A stretch of 64,000 nt of DNA, from contig NZ_JACJSI010000023.1 in the NCBI RefSeq assembly GCF_014698065.1, positions 26,120-90,119 of the forward strand, written 5' to 3'. Numbering within the stretch: position 1 is the first letter of the stretch; every line of letters begins with the position of its first letter. This document shows, piece after piece, positions 34,861 to 43,260 of this stretch. Position numbers and translations under genes: made by a program. This stretch comes from Nostoc flagelliforme FACHB-838. GTDB taxonomy: Bacteria; Cyanobacteriota; Cyanobacteriia; Cyanobacteriales; Nostocaceae. Below the pieces are notes generated by a model. That model had not been told where the DNA came from, did no database searches, and saw only the letters and a list, made by a program, of their open reading frames with translations.

Positions 34861-35259
34861 ATGTCTCGTAAAAAACGCACATCCCGTGTTTTAGAAAAAG
34901 CTCAATTAAGATCGGCCGGGCTAAAATCGATTGTTCCAATCATCAAATTTGATGAAAATTATAGTCTGGAAAAACTGATTGAGTCAATTGAGCAGTTACG
35001 TAGCAAAATTGATGTTTATAATACTGCTCTGTCTGTGGTTGACTCTTCTAAAACTGAAATTGAAGAGATGGAAAAAAACTTGAGTCAGCTTTCTGAGAAG
35101 ATGCTGATGGTGGTTGGTATCAAGTACGGCAAAGACAGCCGCGAATATGAAATGGCGGGTGGTGTTCGCTATAGCGATCGCATCCGCAAAATCAGATCAA
35201 GCCGCTTGAAAAATGTTGCAGAACAAGCTTCAGATGAAAATAGTAAAACTGCTTATTAG
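34861..35259 (+). CDS. Hypothetical coiled-coil protein
   Basis: The 132-residue product is basic at its N-terminus (MSRKKRTSRVLEKAQLR), has a helical middle with coiled-coil character (about residues 38-85), and a basic C-terminal segment (YSDRIRKIRSSRLKN). The start is fixed by AAAGGAG seven bases upstream. A truncated copy of its last 23 codons lies at 37728-37796, which shows that a second paralogue once existed nearby. The family is not recognised. The neighbouring heptapeptide minisatellite lies 80 bases upstream. Confidence 0.7.
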   Translation: MSRKKRTSRVLEKAQLRSAGLKSIVPIIKFDENYSLEKLIESIEQLRSKIDVYNTALSVVDSSKTEIEEMEKNLSQLSEKMLMVVGIKYGKDSREYEMAGGVRYSDRIRKIRSSRLKNVAEQASDENSKTAY

Positions 35260-35414
35260 TGGTGCGGCAAGTCTAAAATGTTGCATGATCTTTATCTGTA
35301 TCATCGGTTTCAAAAACCAGATAAAAATGCTTAAGTTTGACACAAGCATCGTCAGCAGTAATAGAATTTTGATTGTTGCCAGATGCTGTTAAATAATCCA
35401 TCATTGAGCGCAGT

Positions 35415-35521
35415 TATAGCAGTTCCCATTTAGATGCGGTACAACATTACATGACAATGTGTAGGGGCACGGCACTGCCGTGCCCCTACGGGTGTACCTC
35501 ACGTAAACGAAAACCGCTATA
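35415..35521. repeat. Palindromic element with perfect 14-bp core stem
   Basis: GTAGGGGCACGGCA at 35461 pairs perfectly with 35476-35489 across a one-base loop. The outer ends (TATAGCAGTT at 35415 and its near complement ending at 35521) are also inverted. The 107-bp unit is non-coding, and the GTAGGGGCA word recurs near elements at 2640 and 57890. Confidence 0.7.
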
Positions 35522-35547
35522 AACATTTGGCTGCTAACGTACAATAT

Positions 35548-35580
35548 AAAACTGCTCTAGACGAAAGTCAGAGCAGTTTT
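35548..35580 (+). terminator. Terminator-like hairpin with T tail
   Basis: AAAACTGCTCT pairs with AGAGCAGTTTT (35570-35580), followed by a further T. It has the shape of a rho-independent terminator on the plus strand, about 290 bases after the coiled-coil gene. Confidence 0.55.
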
Positions 35581-35916
35581 TGATAGGAGTAAATTATATA
35601 GGAGACTTTTAGTGTTGTCTCCAGTTTATTCATAGTAAATACAGTTATATAATACTATTCACCTCAAGTTGTGTGCTTTACGCAAAAAACGAATAATCTT
35701 TAAGTTGGCATTACAAAATTTAAAACTAACCGCAAGGCAATCTCCACTACTACCCCATCCATAACCCTCATTGTAGAAAGACGCGATAAATCAAGCGTAT
35801 TGGAATATATGCGATCGCGCAATGCTAAAAGCGATCGCAGAGATTATCAAGTGACCAATGCTGTACGATAATCATTAGGTTGCCTCGTGCCAGAATCACT
35901 ACTGCTGGAGTTTACA

Positions 35917-36402
35917 ATGATTCGACCGATAACGCCCGATGACACAGACGGGCTAATAGCTTTAGCCGACGCGACCGGTTTGTTTGCGCCCAAAGAGCTT
36001 GAAGAACTGGGCGAAGTTCTGTCCGACTATTTTGGTGGTAACATCGGGCGAGATCACTTCTGGATCACCGATGACGATGACGGGACGGTAGGAGTCGCGT
36101 ACTATGCACCAGCTCCAATGACCGATGGAACGTGGTATCTATACTTAATCGCCATCCGACCCGACCGCCAGGGACAAGGACGTGGTACAGCATTGCTGCG
36201 CTACGTTGAGCAAGCATTGACGGCGCGTGGTGAGCGTGTGCTGTTGGTAGAAACGTCAGGGCTTACGAGCTTCGAGGGTACACGGGCGTTCTACCGCAAA
36301 TGCGGTTACGATGAGGAAGCGAGAATCCGCGACTACTACAAAGCAGGCGATGACAAGATTGTTTACCGCAAGGTGCTGGCCACTCCTATTACTAGTTGCT
36401 AA
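35917..36402 (+). CDS. GNAT-family N-acetyltransferase
   Basis: The 161-residue product has the GNAT core. The acetyl-CoA-binding motif A is visible as IAIRPDRQGQGRGTALLRYV near residue 90, and motif B as TRAFYRKCGYDEEARI. It transfers an acetyl group to an amine of unknown substrate. ATG 35917 is taken, since upstream codons do not align with family starts. The gene is visibly richer in G and C, with many GAC, CGC and GGC codons, than its neighbours, suggesting recent transfer. It is followed by a strong stem-loop. Confidence 0.88.
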   Translation: MIRPITPDDTDGLIALADATGLFAPKELEELGEVLSDYFGGNIGRDHFWITDDDDGTVGVAYYAPAPMTDGTWYLYLIAIRPDRQGQGRGTALLRYVEQALTARGERVLLVETSGLTSFEGTRAFYRKCGYDEEARIRDYYKAGDDKIVYRKVLATPITSC

Positions 36403-36431
36403 TAATAACAATACGGAAAAATCGAGAGACT

Positions 36432-36466
36432 AAGATCCCCGACTTCTCAAAGAAGTCGGGGATCTT
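36432..36466 (+). terminator. Strong stem-loop after the GNAT gene (dispersed palindrome)
   Basis: AAGATCCCCGACTTCT pairs perfectly with 36451-36466, a 16-base stem with a three-base loop. A closely related palindrome follows the DUF1802 gene at 45721-45755. It probably works as a terminator but belongs to a dispersed palindromic family. Confidence 0.65.
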
Positions 36467-36608
36467 ATTGTTTACGACTAATTTAGAACTGCTATATAAG
36501 TTCTTTCATTACTTTTTACTTAATCACGTTTGTGAATTATGAACTATATAATTACTCAATTTAAGTATTAAATAAAAACATTAACAATAGTCTAGGAAAA
36601 GCAAAAAC

Positions 36609-36974
36609 GTGAATCGTTTCCAAAAGCTATCCTCAATTGTGTTCCTGTTATTAGCCTTCATTTATCCGCCTGCTTTGGCTGAAGCTAAGGATAATACTCT
36701 AAATCGTGTTCTTAATGAACAGAGTATTGACGGAGAGACAAAATTAGTCAAAGAGCAAAGTGAAGAGCTTTTGTTAGCTCACCGACGGAATCGAAGACGT
36801 TATCATAGACGGCAACGGACTGGAAGATATTATTATCAACGCCAGCGGAATAGACGACATTACTATAGACGACGCTATCGCTCTATAAATTATCACGGAC
36901 AACGATATCGTAATGGAGAATGGGAACTTGTGCGCGATCGTCATGGACGATTCATGTATGATTGGCAGCGTTAA
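36609..36974 (+). CDS. Secreted Arg/Tyr-rich basic protein
   Basis: The 121-residue product starts at GTG and has a clear signal peptide (about residues 1-25, ending ALAEA), a short acidic-to-neutral spacer, then an extremely basic tract at about 58-92 dominated by Arg, Tyr and His (for example RRNRRRYHRRQR). A closing segment contains YRNGEWELVRDRHGRF. The composition suggests binding to polysaccharide, DNA or the cell surface. The family is not recognised. It is monocistronic, and the export signal is the firmest point. Confidence 0.6.
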   Translation: MNRFQKLSSIVFLLLAFIYPPALAEAKDNTLNRVLNEQSIDGETKLVKEQSEELLLAHRRNRRRYHRRQRTGRYYYQRQRNRRHYYRRRYRSINYHGQRYRNGEWELVRDRHGRFMYDWQR

Positions 36975-37201
36975 TAGTAAATTTCACACTCAATTTCCCT
37001 AGAGAATCTTGATGCGTAAATCTTAATGTAGGCAGACTTGTTTGAGACAAGTAAATGACTGAAAAAGGGAAAAACTGAATTATAAGAAGAAAATGAACTA
37101 GGCTAAAACCCTTTTCAATTCTGCCTTCTGCTCTTTTGCTTGGTGCAGCAATATAATTGATAATTTAACCCCGAACTCACTGTTAGAGCATTGTTCTTTA
37201 A

Positions 37202-37555
37202 CTAAAGTCCTAATTTTTCTTGAACTACTGCCTCATTTTTAAAACCGACTAGCACAGCTGTTCCATCTTTGACGATAAGTGGACGTTTGAGAAGCATTGC
37301 ATCGTGAGTGAATGCGTCAATCCACTGTTCATCAGTCCAAATCTTCTTTTGCTCTCCTAAAGCGCGGTAGGATTGACCAGAGGTATTTCGCATAGGAGCA
37401 AAACCCAAAGACTTTACCCAGTTTTGAATCATCTCACGGGTTGGCGGAGTATCTTTGGTGTTGATAAACTCATGGTCAATGTTGTTGTGTTGAAGCCAAG
37501 TCAAAGCTTTTTTGCAAGTGCTGCAATTGGGAATTCCGTAGACTTGAATAGACAT
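37202..37555 (-). CDS. ArsC/Spx/MgsR-family protein
   Basis: The 117-residue thioredoxin-fold protein has CSTCKKALTWL near residue 10 (the C-x-x-C of Spx/MgsR types) and LLKRPLIVKDG near the C-terminus, both family hallmarks. Such proteins are either glutaredoxin-linked reductases or thiol-sensing regulators. YffB-like activity is plausible. ATG 37555 is used because the sequence before it belongs to a dispersed repeat and a fragment of another gene. It has no operon partner. Confidence 0.85.
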   Translation of the reverse strand: MSIQVYGIPNCSTCKKALTWLQHNNIDHEFINTKDTPPTREMIQNWVKSLGFAPMRNTSGQSYRALGEQKKIWTDEQWIDAFTHDAMLLKRPLIVKDGTAVLVGFKNEAVVQEKLGL

Positions 37556-37650
37556 AAAACAATTAAGCAACAATCTCCATATATGACATAGCTGGTGAAA
37601 CTTTTGCAATGCTCCTCTCTTTGAATCTCTGCGGCAGAAATTTAAGGGTA

Positions 37651-37727
37651 GCGATGCCTTCTCTACGAGACGCTTCTCTTTCAGAGACGTTAACGCGAAC
37701 GCGAAAGGCGGGCTACGCCTACGCATC
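37651..37727. repeat. GC-rich dispersed repeat (TACGCCTACGC type)
   Basis: It contains CTACGAGACGC, GTTAACGCGAACGCG and GGCGGGCTACGCCTACGC, words shared with the copies at 17222, 46461, 51218 and 51985. It ends exactly where the gene fragment at 37728 begins, as if it had inserted into that gene. Confidence 0.65.
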
Positions 37728-37796
37728 CGCAAAATTAGGTCGAGCCACTTGAAAAATATTGCACAAGCATCAGAAGAAAATGCTAAAACTGCATAA
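37728..37796 (+). pseudogene. Truncated copy of the 3' end of the 34861 gene
   Basis: Twenty-three codons ending in TAA encode RKIRSSHLKN followed by IAQASEENAKTA, against RKIRSSRLKN and VAEQASDENSKTAY at the end of the gene at 34861-35259. The 5' part is missing and a dispersed repeat abuts the break. So this is the remains of a paralogue about 2.5 kb away. Confidence 0.8.
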
Positions 37797-37950
37797 AAAG
37801 CAAGAGTAGGAGCGTACAGATGTGCGCTCCTATCAACGTATTTGTATAAACTAAAATGGTCTAAGCCTATTAGGAAAAGCAAATTGGGGATTAGCACACT
37901 AACAAAATCAGCACATAATATAGCTAGCTAGCGTCCACCAAAAGCCACTC

Positions 37951-38709
37951 ATGCCGCAAAATAACCAAGCCACCGTCGAATTCCGCGATGTCACCCTTAG
38001 CCGCAATCATCGCCCATTGGTGTCAAATCTCAATTTCACTATCCATCAAGGAGAAGCACTAGTATTACTTGGGCGCAGTGGTAGCGGCAAAACTACGACA
38101 ATGAAGTTAATTAATCGCCTATTCACACCTACACAAGGCGAAGTTTTATTTGATGGTATTCCCACAACTCAATGGGATGAAATTAAGCTGCGGCGAAAAA
38201 TTGGTTACGTCATTCAAGAAATTGGTTTATTTCCCCATTTCACTGTCGAACGCAATGTAGGTTTAGTCCCTTCTTTAGAAGGTTGGCAATCTAAACAAAT
38301 AAAAACGCGGGTCTATGAATTGTTGCAATTAGTAGGTTTAGAACCAGCACAATTCGCTGGACGTTACCCGCACGAACTTTCGGGAGGACAAAGGCAAAGA
38401 GTCGGTGTAGCCAGGGCTTTAGCAGCAGATCCGCCTGTGCTGTTGATGGATGAACCCTTTGGCGCACTCGATCCAATTACGCGGCTAGAACTGCAACAAG
38501 AGTTTCGGCTTATGCAGCAAGAATTAGGCAAGACAGTTGTTTTTGTCACCCATGACATTCAAGAAGCCTTTGTGTTGGCATCGAGAATTGGTTTAATGTC
38601 TGGCGGAGAATTGGTAGTATTGGGGACGAAAGATGAATTTATGCGATCGCAACATCCAGAAAGCCTCGCCTTTCTTCAATGTTTGCGTTCCCTGCAAGAT
38701 ACTTTATGA
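37951..38709 (+). CDS. opuCA: Osmoprotectant ABC transporter ATP-binding protein
   Basis: The 252-residue ATPase of an OpuC/YehX-type importer has Walker A GRSGSGKTT near residue 40, signature [15 protein letters not shown] and Walker B VLLMDEPFGALD. The length is short for OpuCA and there is no CBS pair, as in several cyanobacterial forms. Its TGA overlaps the ATG of the permease gene (ATGA), so translation is coupled. The system probably takes up glycine betaine, choline or a related solute under salt or desiccation stress. Confidence 0.85.
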   Translation: MPQNNQATVEFRDVTLSRNHRPLVSNLNFTIHQGEALVLLGRSGSGKTTTMKLINRLFTPTQGEVLFDGIPTTQWDEIKLRRKIGYVIQEIGLFPHFTVERNVGLVPSLEGWQSKQIKTRVYELLQLVGLEPAQFAGRYPHELSGGQRQRVGVARALAADPPVLLMDEPFGALDPITRLELQQEFRLMQQELGKTVVFVTHDIQEAFVLASRIGLMSGGELVVLGTKDEFMRSQHPESLAFLQCLRSLQDTL

Positions 38710-39335
38710 AAAATTTCTTCCTCGTTAAGTATGCCCCAGAAATCCTTCAGCATACTCTAGAACACTTGTTTTTGGTAGGCATTGCAATTGGAATTGCCAT
38801 CCTTATAGGCATTCCATTAGGAATTTTAATTACACGCAAAACCTATCTTCGTCAACCAATCCTCGGTATAGCAAATATTTTCCAAACTATTCCTAGTTTG
38901 GCACTGTTTGGCTTACTAATTCCTGTTCCTATAATTGGTGGAATTGGCGCAGTACCAGCAATTGTTGCTTTAACTGTATATTCTTTACTGCCAATAATTC
39001 GTAACACTTACACAGGTATTACTGGCGTAGATCCAGCGATTCGAGAAGCTGGCAGAGGCATGGGAATGACAGATAGACAATTGTTGTTGCAAGTTGAGAT
39101 TCCCTTAGCGCTGGGAGTAATTCTCGCAGGTGTGCGAGTAGCAACGGTAATTGCCATTGGTATTGCAACTATTGCAGCGGCGATTGGTGCTGGTGGTTTG
39201 GGAGTGTTTATTTTTCGCGGCATATCAGTAGTAAACAATCAATTAATTTTAGCTGGTGCAGTTCCGGCAGCGGCAATTGCATTATTGGCTGATTTCGTAA
39301 TTGGTTGGATAGAGAATAAATTAAAAGTTAAGTAA
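38706..39335 (+). CDS. opuCB: Osmoprotectant ABC transporter permease
   Basis: The 209-residue permease has five to six membrane helices and the EAA-type loop (REAGRGMGMTDRQLLLQVEI) that docks with the ATPase. ATG 38706 overlaps the preceding stop by four bases. Its own TAA overlaps the ATG of the substrate-binding gene. An upstream TTG in another reading would create a longer overlap and is rejected. It is the membrane channel of the importer described for the preceding gene. Confidence 0.85.
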   Translation: MKNFFLVKYAPEILQHTLEHLFLVGIAIGIAILIGIPLGILITRKTYLRQPILGIANIFQTIPSLALFGLLIPVPIIGGIGAVPAIVALTVYSLLPIIRNTYTGITGVDPAIREAGRGMGMTDRQLLLQVEIPLALGVILAGVRVATVIAIGIATIAAAIGAGGLGVFIFRGISVVNNQLILAGAVPAAAIALLADFVIGWIENKLKVK

Positions 39336-40237
39336 TGAAAAGATTTTTGGCATTGTGCTTTTTAAGTTTTGCTGTGTTACTAGTAATCACTGGCTGCACG
39401 CCGAATATCAATAGTAATAACGATGCTAATATTGTTGTTGCTTCCAAAGATTTTACCGAACAAGATATTTTAGGTGAACTTTTAGCACAGCAAATTGAGG
39501 CAACAACTAATTTAAAAGTAGCTCGCCGCCCTCGGCTGGGTGGTTCTTTTGTTTGCCATAATGCGATTAATGCTGGCATAATTGATGCTTATATTGAGTA
39601 TACAGGCACAGCTTTGACTGCAATTTTAAAACAAAAACCAGTTAATGGCTTCAAAGAAGTTTATGGAATAGTAAAACAAACTTATGCCCAGCAATTCAAT
39701 CTGGAAGTTATGCCAAGCTTGGGTTTTGAAAACACTTTTGCGATGATAATTCGGGGTGCAGATGCCAAACAAAACAATATTCAAACTATCTCCGAAGCTA
39801 CTCAATATACACCGCAGTGGCGTGGCGGTTTCGGCTATGAATTTTTAGAACGAGAAGATGGTTTTCCCGGATTAGCTAAAACTTACGATTTACGTTTTAC
39901 TAAACCACCCCAAATTATGGACTTGGGTTTAATATATCGTGCTTTGATTCAAAAACAGGTGGATATGGTGGCGGGTAATTCCACTGATGGACAGATTTCG
40001 CGTTTAGGTTTAGTTGTCCTAGAGGATGATAAAAATTATTTTCCACCTTATGAAACTGTGCCAATTGTCCGGCAAGAAACACTGAAAAAATATCCCCAAT
40101 TAAGAGAAGCGATCGCTTCACTCGCCGGAAAGATTTCGGCAGATGAAATGCGGCAATTAAATTACTTAGTCGAGGGAGAATTACGTGAGATTAAAGATGT
40201 TGTTCAGGAGTTTCGCAAATCGAAGGGATTAAAATAA
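39335..40237 (+). CDS. opuCC: Osmoprotectant ABC transporter substrate-binding lipoprotein
   Basis: The 300-residue product has a lipoprotein signal ending in LVITGC, then an OpuAC-type binding domain (NIVVASKDFTEQDILGELLA, IIDAYIEYTGTALTAIL and the second-lobe MDLGLIYRALIQKQVDMVAGN). It catches a quaternary ammonium or similar solute at the outer face of the inner membrane and delivers it to the permease. It is the third gene of a tightly overlapping three-gene operon. No regulator lies beside it. Confidence 0.87.
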   Translation: MKRFLALCFLSFAVLLVITGCTPNINSNNDANIVVASKDFTEQDILGELLAQQIEATTNLKVARRPRLGGSFVCHNAINAGIIDAYIEYTGTALTAILKQKPVNGFKEVYGIVKQTYAQQFNLEVMPSLGFENTFAMIIRGADAKQNNIQTISEATQYTPQWRGGFGYEFLEREDGFPGLAKTYDLRFTKPPQIMDLGLIYRALIQKQVDMVAGNSTDGQISRLGLVVLEDDKNYFPPYETVPIVRQETLKKYPQLREAIASLAGKISADEMRQLNYLVEGELREIKDVVQEFRKSKGLK

Positions 40238-40306
40238 TTTGTAATTAAGCGTTAGCGTAACGCACCGAAAACCTAAAATGGTTTGTTACGGCTTGTGTAA
40301 CCCACC

Positions 40307-40936
40307 TTAGTTTTGTCCACGCAAAAAGTTTTTTAGCCACCTAATGACTTCACTTGTTGCTTGGTCATTAGCCATTTGGAGACATTGCTGTACAATTTCT
40401 TTAATGTTAGGAAAATAGCTACTTTCTGTAATTACATAACTTTCTTCCTGCAATCTATAAATTAATAGTCGATTACTTTTTAATATCCAGACTTCTGGCA
40501 CTCGATAAGGCAAGAAATCATTAATGTCGGTGTAGCTTGTCACATCTATTTCAATTGCTAAATCTGGTGGTGGATCTGACTCCCAATCAATTCTTTTTTT
40601 GCCTACTACTGCTCTACAATTTTCAATGTAAAAGCAAAAGTCTGGTTCAATACCGCTAATCTCTGGCAAGCTCATGGTGATGGGCGTAAATGACTCGTAT
40701 ATGCGGTTTAAGTGGTCAAGTATAGCTATTACTATCAATGCCAATAAGCTAGCATCTCTTCCATGCTCTGGTAATGGTGCCATCAGTAAAATTTCTCCTC
40801 TTCGATATTTAATGCGAGGCGAGGAGCGATCGCCTAATTGCTGACTCAATACTTGATAGTCTTGCCAGTTCCCCAAAAGCTTCAACACCGCACCAGGTGG
40901 TAACTCGATTCTTTGTGGTGTAATTACGGTATCCAT
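40307..40936 (-). CDS. Uma2-family putative endonuclease (DUF820)
   Basis: The 209-residue product has the PD-(D/E)XK-type core of the Uma2 family: GIEPDFCFYIENC and PDLAIEIDVTS supply the acidic residues. Uma2 genes are very abundant in cyanobacterial genomes, with no clear function shown. It stands alone and converges on the osmoprotectant operon across a 70-base gap with a GCGTTAGCGTAACGC-type repeat. Confidence 0.88.
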   Translation of the reverse strand: MDTVITPQRIELPPGAVLKLLGNWQDYQVLSQQLGDRSSPRIKYRRGEILLMAPLPEHGRDASLLALIVIAILDHLNRIYESFTPITMSLPEISGIEPDFCFYIENCRAVVGKKRIDWESDPPPDLAIEIDVTSYTDINDFLPYRVPEVWILKSNRLLIYRLQEESYVITESSYFPNIKEIVQQCLQMANDQATSEVIRWLKNFLRGQN

Positions 40937-41153
40937 ATTAGCTCACCTTGTAGATATTGCCGCTCGTATTACATGGATGATAGGTGATCGCCGGATTCAT
41001 AAATTCAATGAATAAACGGTCATTTTTGTCAGTATTCTCTTCGTAAGTTTTGAACCGACTTTAGAAGTTCCACCTAATTAATTGGGGATCTAAGCTTTAG
41101 TACGTAAGTCTTATTCTTGTCCTCAGCGGCTAAGTGATGGAACCTAATAACGA

Positions 41154-42716
41154 TTAAACAACCAGAAAATTGTTGTTCGTTAGTGACAACCCAGCAGATA
41201 ATTCTGCAAATTGTACCTGAGTAAATGCGCCTGCACTACCATCAGAGTCAAAGAACAATGCACCTGTAGTGGAGTTATAAATAAACCGCTGGGTGCTAGT
41301 AGTTGCAGATTCTCCAAGTGTAAACTGACTTGTCTCAAGTACACCTGCTGATAAGCCGCCACCAAAACCAGCAGCCGACACCTGAATTAGTTCATTAGGT
41401 TCATTAATGCCACCGAAATCACGTATCAGATCGAGACCTTCATCAAAACTATTAAAAACAAAGGTATCAGTACCACCTTCTCCAAAGAGCCAATCGTTAC
41501 CCTTGCCACCGATTAGCTTATCATCGCCATTACCACCGTTGAGGGTGTTATTACCAGTGGCACCAAAGGCTGTTAAAGTATCATTGCCATCGCCCCCAGA
41601 GAGGAGGTTATTGCCAGATGAGCGAGAGTTGAAGTAAGAGTCATAATATTGGTCAATAAAGCCAGAGATGTCTAGAAAATCATTGCCATCGCCTCCATCT
41701 AAGAGGTTATCGCCTGATGAACCACTAGCCCTCAAGATATGATCACCAGCGCCACCGTTGAGAGTGTTATCCCCATCTGAGCTAGAGTTATAAAATGTGT
41801 ACTGTTCACCTCTTACATCCCCAGAGATAGATAGAGAATCATTGCCATCGCCTCCATCTAAGAGGTTATCGCCGAATGAACCGCTAGCATTTAAAGTATC
41901 ATCACCAGCACTACCGTTGAGGGTATTATTGCCTAAAGAGCGATCATTGTACTCTGGTGCGTAGGAGTGGTAGTAGTCTCCGCCAGAGATGGAGAGAAAA
42001 TCATTGCCATTGCCACCATTAAACAGATTATTGCTTGAGGGGGAGTCAGCATAAAGAGTATCGTTACCAACGCCACCGTTGAGGATATTATTGCCCGCGC
42101 CACCCCTGAGTATGTCATTGCCACTTAAGCCTTCAATAATGTCATTACCACCTTGACCATTGATGACATCATTTGAATTATCAAATCCACTAACATTGTT
42201 ATCAAGGTCGTTTAGGAAGGTAACTGTGTTTTTTCTAAAGACAGTGCTTTGGGTGGAGTTAGCATTGAAGACATCAAAGCTGTCGGTGATGGTAATTTGC
42301 TCATAAAACAGAATATTGCCCAAATCTACAGTGGCTCCAGTGGATTTGGTGAGGTTATCCAGGTTTTCTAGAGCAAAGTTTTCCAGGATGATGTAATTAT
42401 CAAAGTAATTGTAACTACCAAACCCTTGAAAGCCGATTTCCAAACTTGTGCCATTCTGGGTGAGGAGCAAGTTTTCGGCAGTAAAGGCATTGCTGTTCTG
42501 GAAACTTAGGGTATCCACTTCGGCAATAACTGCTGCTGTGGGGTTTGTTCCTTTACCTACTCCACCGAAATCGGTGATCGTATTAATGTAGTTTGAGTCG
42601 TCGTCAAAAAGAAATATATCGTTGCCACCGCCACCAGTTAGCGTGTCGTAGTCATCGTAGTAATTACGAGCGCCCTGTAGGGTGTCGTTACCGCTGCTTT
42701 TAATGATAATTGCCAT
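41154..42716 (-). CDS. RTX-type calcium-binding repeat protein
   Basis: The 520-residue product is dominated by GGxGNDxL-type nonapeptide repeats (at about residues 185-415, in several clusters with irregular spacers), which fold into a calcium-binding parallel beta roll. There is no classical signal peptide. Such proteins usually leave through type I secretion using a C-terminal signal, and the final 100 residues (ending SLTNNNFLVV) look like that. The function could be adhesion, surface layer or matrix. Transport genes are not in the window. The DNA itself is repetitive (GGTGATGGCAATGAT-type words). Confidence 0.88.
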   Translation of the reverse strand: MAIIIKSSGNDTLQGARNYYDDYDTLTGGGGNDIFLFDDDSNYINTITDFGGVGKGTNPTAAVIAEVDTLSFQNSNAFTAENLLLTQNGTSLEIGFQGFGSYNYFDNYIILENFALENLDNLTKSTGATVDLGNILFYEQITITDSFDVFNANSTQSTVFRKNTVTFLNDLDNNVSGFDNSNDVINGQGGNDIIEGLSGNDILRGGAGNNILNGGVGNDTLYADSPSSNNLFNGGNGNDFLSISGGDYYHSYAPEYNDRSLGNNTLNGSAGDDTLNASGSFGDNLLDGGDGNDSLSISGDVRGEQYTFYNSSSDGDNTLNGGAGDHILRASGSSGDNLLDGGDGNDFLDISGFIDQYYDSYFNSRSSGNNLLSGGDGNDTLTAFGATGNNTLNGGNGDDKLIGGKGNDWLFGEGGTDTFVFNSFDEGLDLIRDFGGINEPNELIQVSAAGFGGGLSAGVLETSQFTLGESATTSTQRFIYNSTTGALFFDSDGSAGAFTQVQFAELSAGLSLTNNNFLVV

Positions 42717-43260
42717 AAATTTTTCCTACCTGAATCGATTTTTGGAGTAACTTTAGTTATCAATAATCGAGTTAGTGCTGTTTGATGGCACAAATCATTT
42801 GCCAAAAGTTGAAACTTTGGCATACTTTATTCACTCTTTAGATAGAGCCGCCAATTGTTCATTAAAGACTTCCCCTTTAATTCACTTGCAAGTATTATTT
42901 ATCGCAGTAATTGAGGACTATCTCTCTAAATCTTAAGCACTGTACAAAACTTAATTGGTTTGTCAATGCATAAGTCTTACTAGTTTCAAAATAGGGAACA
43001 TTTGAGACAGCATAAAACAGGAAATCTTTACGAATTTCTTGTCGGCGTTGCTTGCCGCCGTAGGCATCGCCCTTGAATTTCTATCTAGAAAATAGGAAAC
43101 ATCAAAATAACTCACCAATAATTAGATATCTATCTTTTCAAAAAAATTGTACATACTCTTCATAATTTGTAACCGTTCAGTGGGGGTAGAAGAGCGATGC
43201 TTACGATCGCAAGCTAGGCAAACAATGGTAATCAAAATCTGATAAATTAAATACACCAAA
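42717..43260. other. Divergent intergenic region
   Basis: The 544 bases between the RTX gene and the gamma-glutamyltransferase gene contain a GCCGTAGGCATCGCCC-type repeat fragment at about 43045-43075 and are otherwise AT-rich. They hold the two divergent promoters. No gene is seen. Confidence 0.5.

Larger units (their letters stand above)
35260..35916. other. Intergenic region with palindromic element and hairpin
   Basis: The 657 bases hold a palindromic element (35415-35521), a hairpin (35548-35580) and two HIP1-type sites near 35815-35835. No credible gene was found. Confidence 0.5.
37556..37950. other. Repeat and gene-fragment region
   Basis: The 395 bases contain a GC-rich dispersed repeat (about 37651-37727), the 69-bp gene fragment at 37728-37796 and a short hairpin at 37807-37832 (TAGGAGCG and complement). 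The divergent promoters of the ArsC-like gene and the osmoprotectant transporter should lie at the two ends. Confidence 0.5.

Noticed and set aside
37556..37897. N-terminal extension of the ArsC/Spx-like protein
   Set aside because: The longer frame runs through a dispersed repeat and an opposite-strand gene fragment. The conserved domain begins right at ATG 37555.
41407..41637. Plus-strand Pro/Ser-rich frame within the RTX gene
   Set aside because: It is the reverse reading of GGxGNDxL repeats, which gives Pro/Leu/Ser-rich artefacts.
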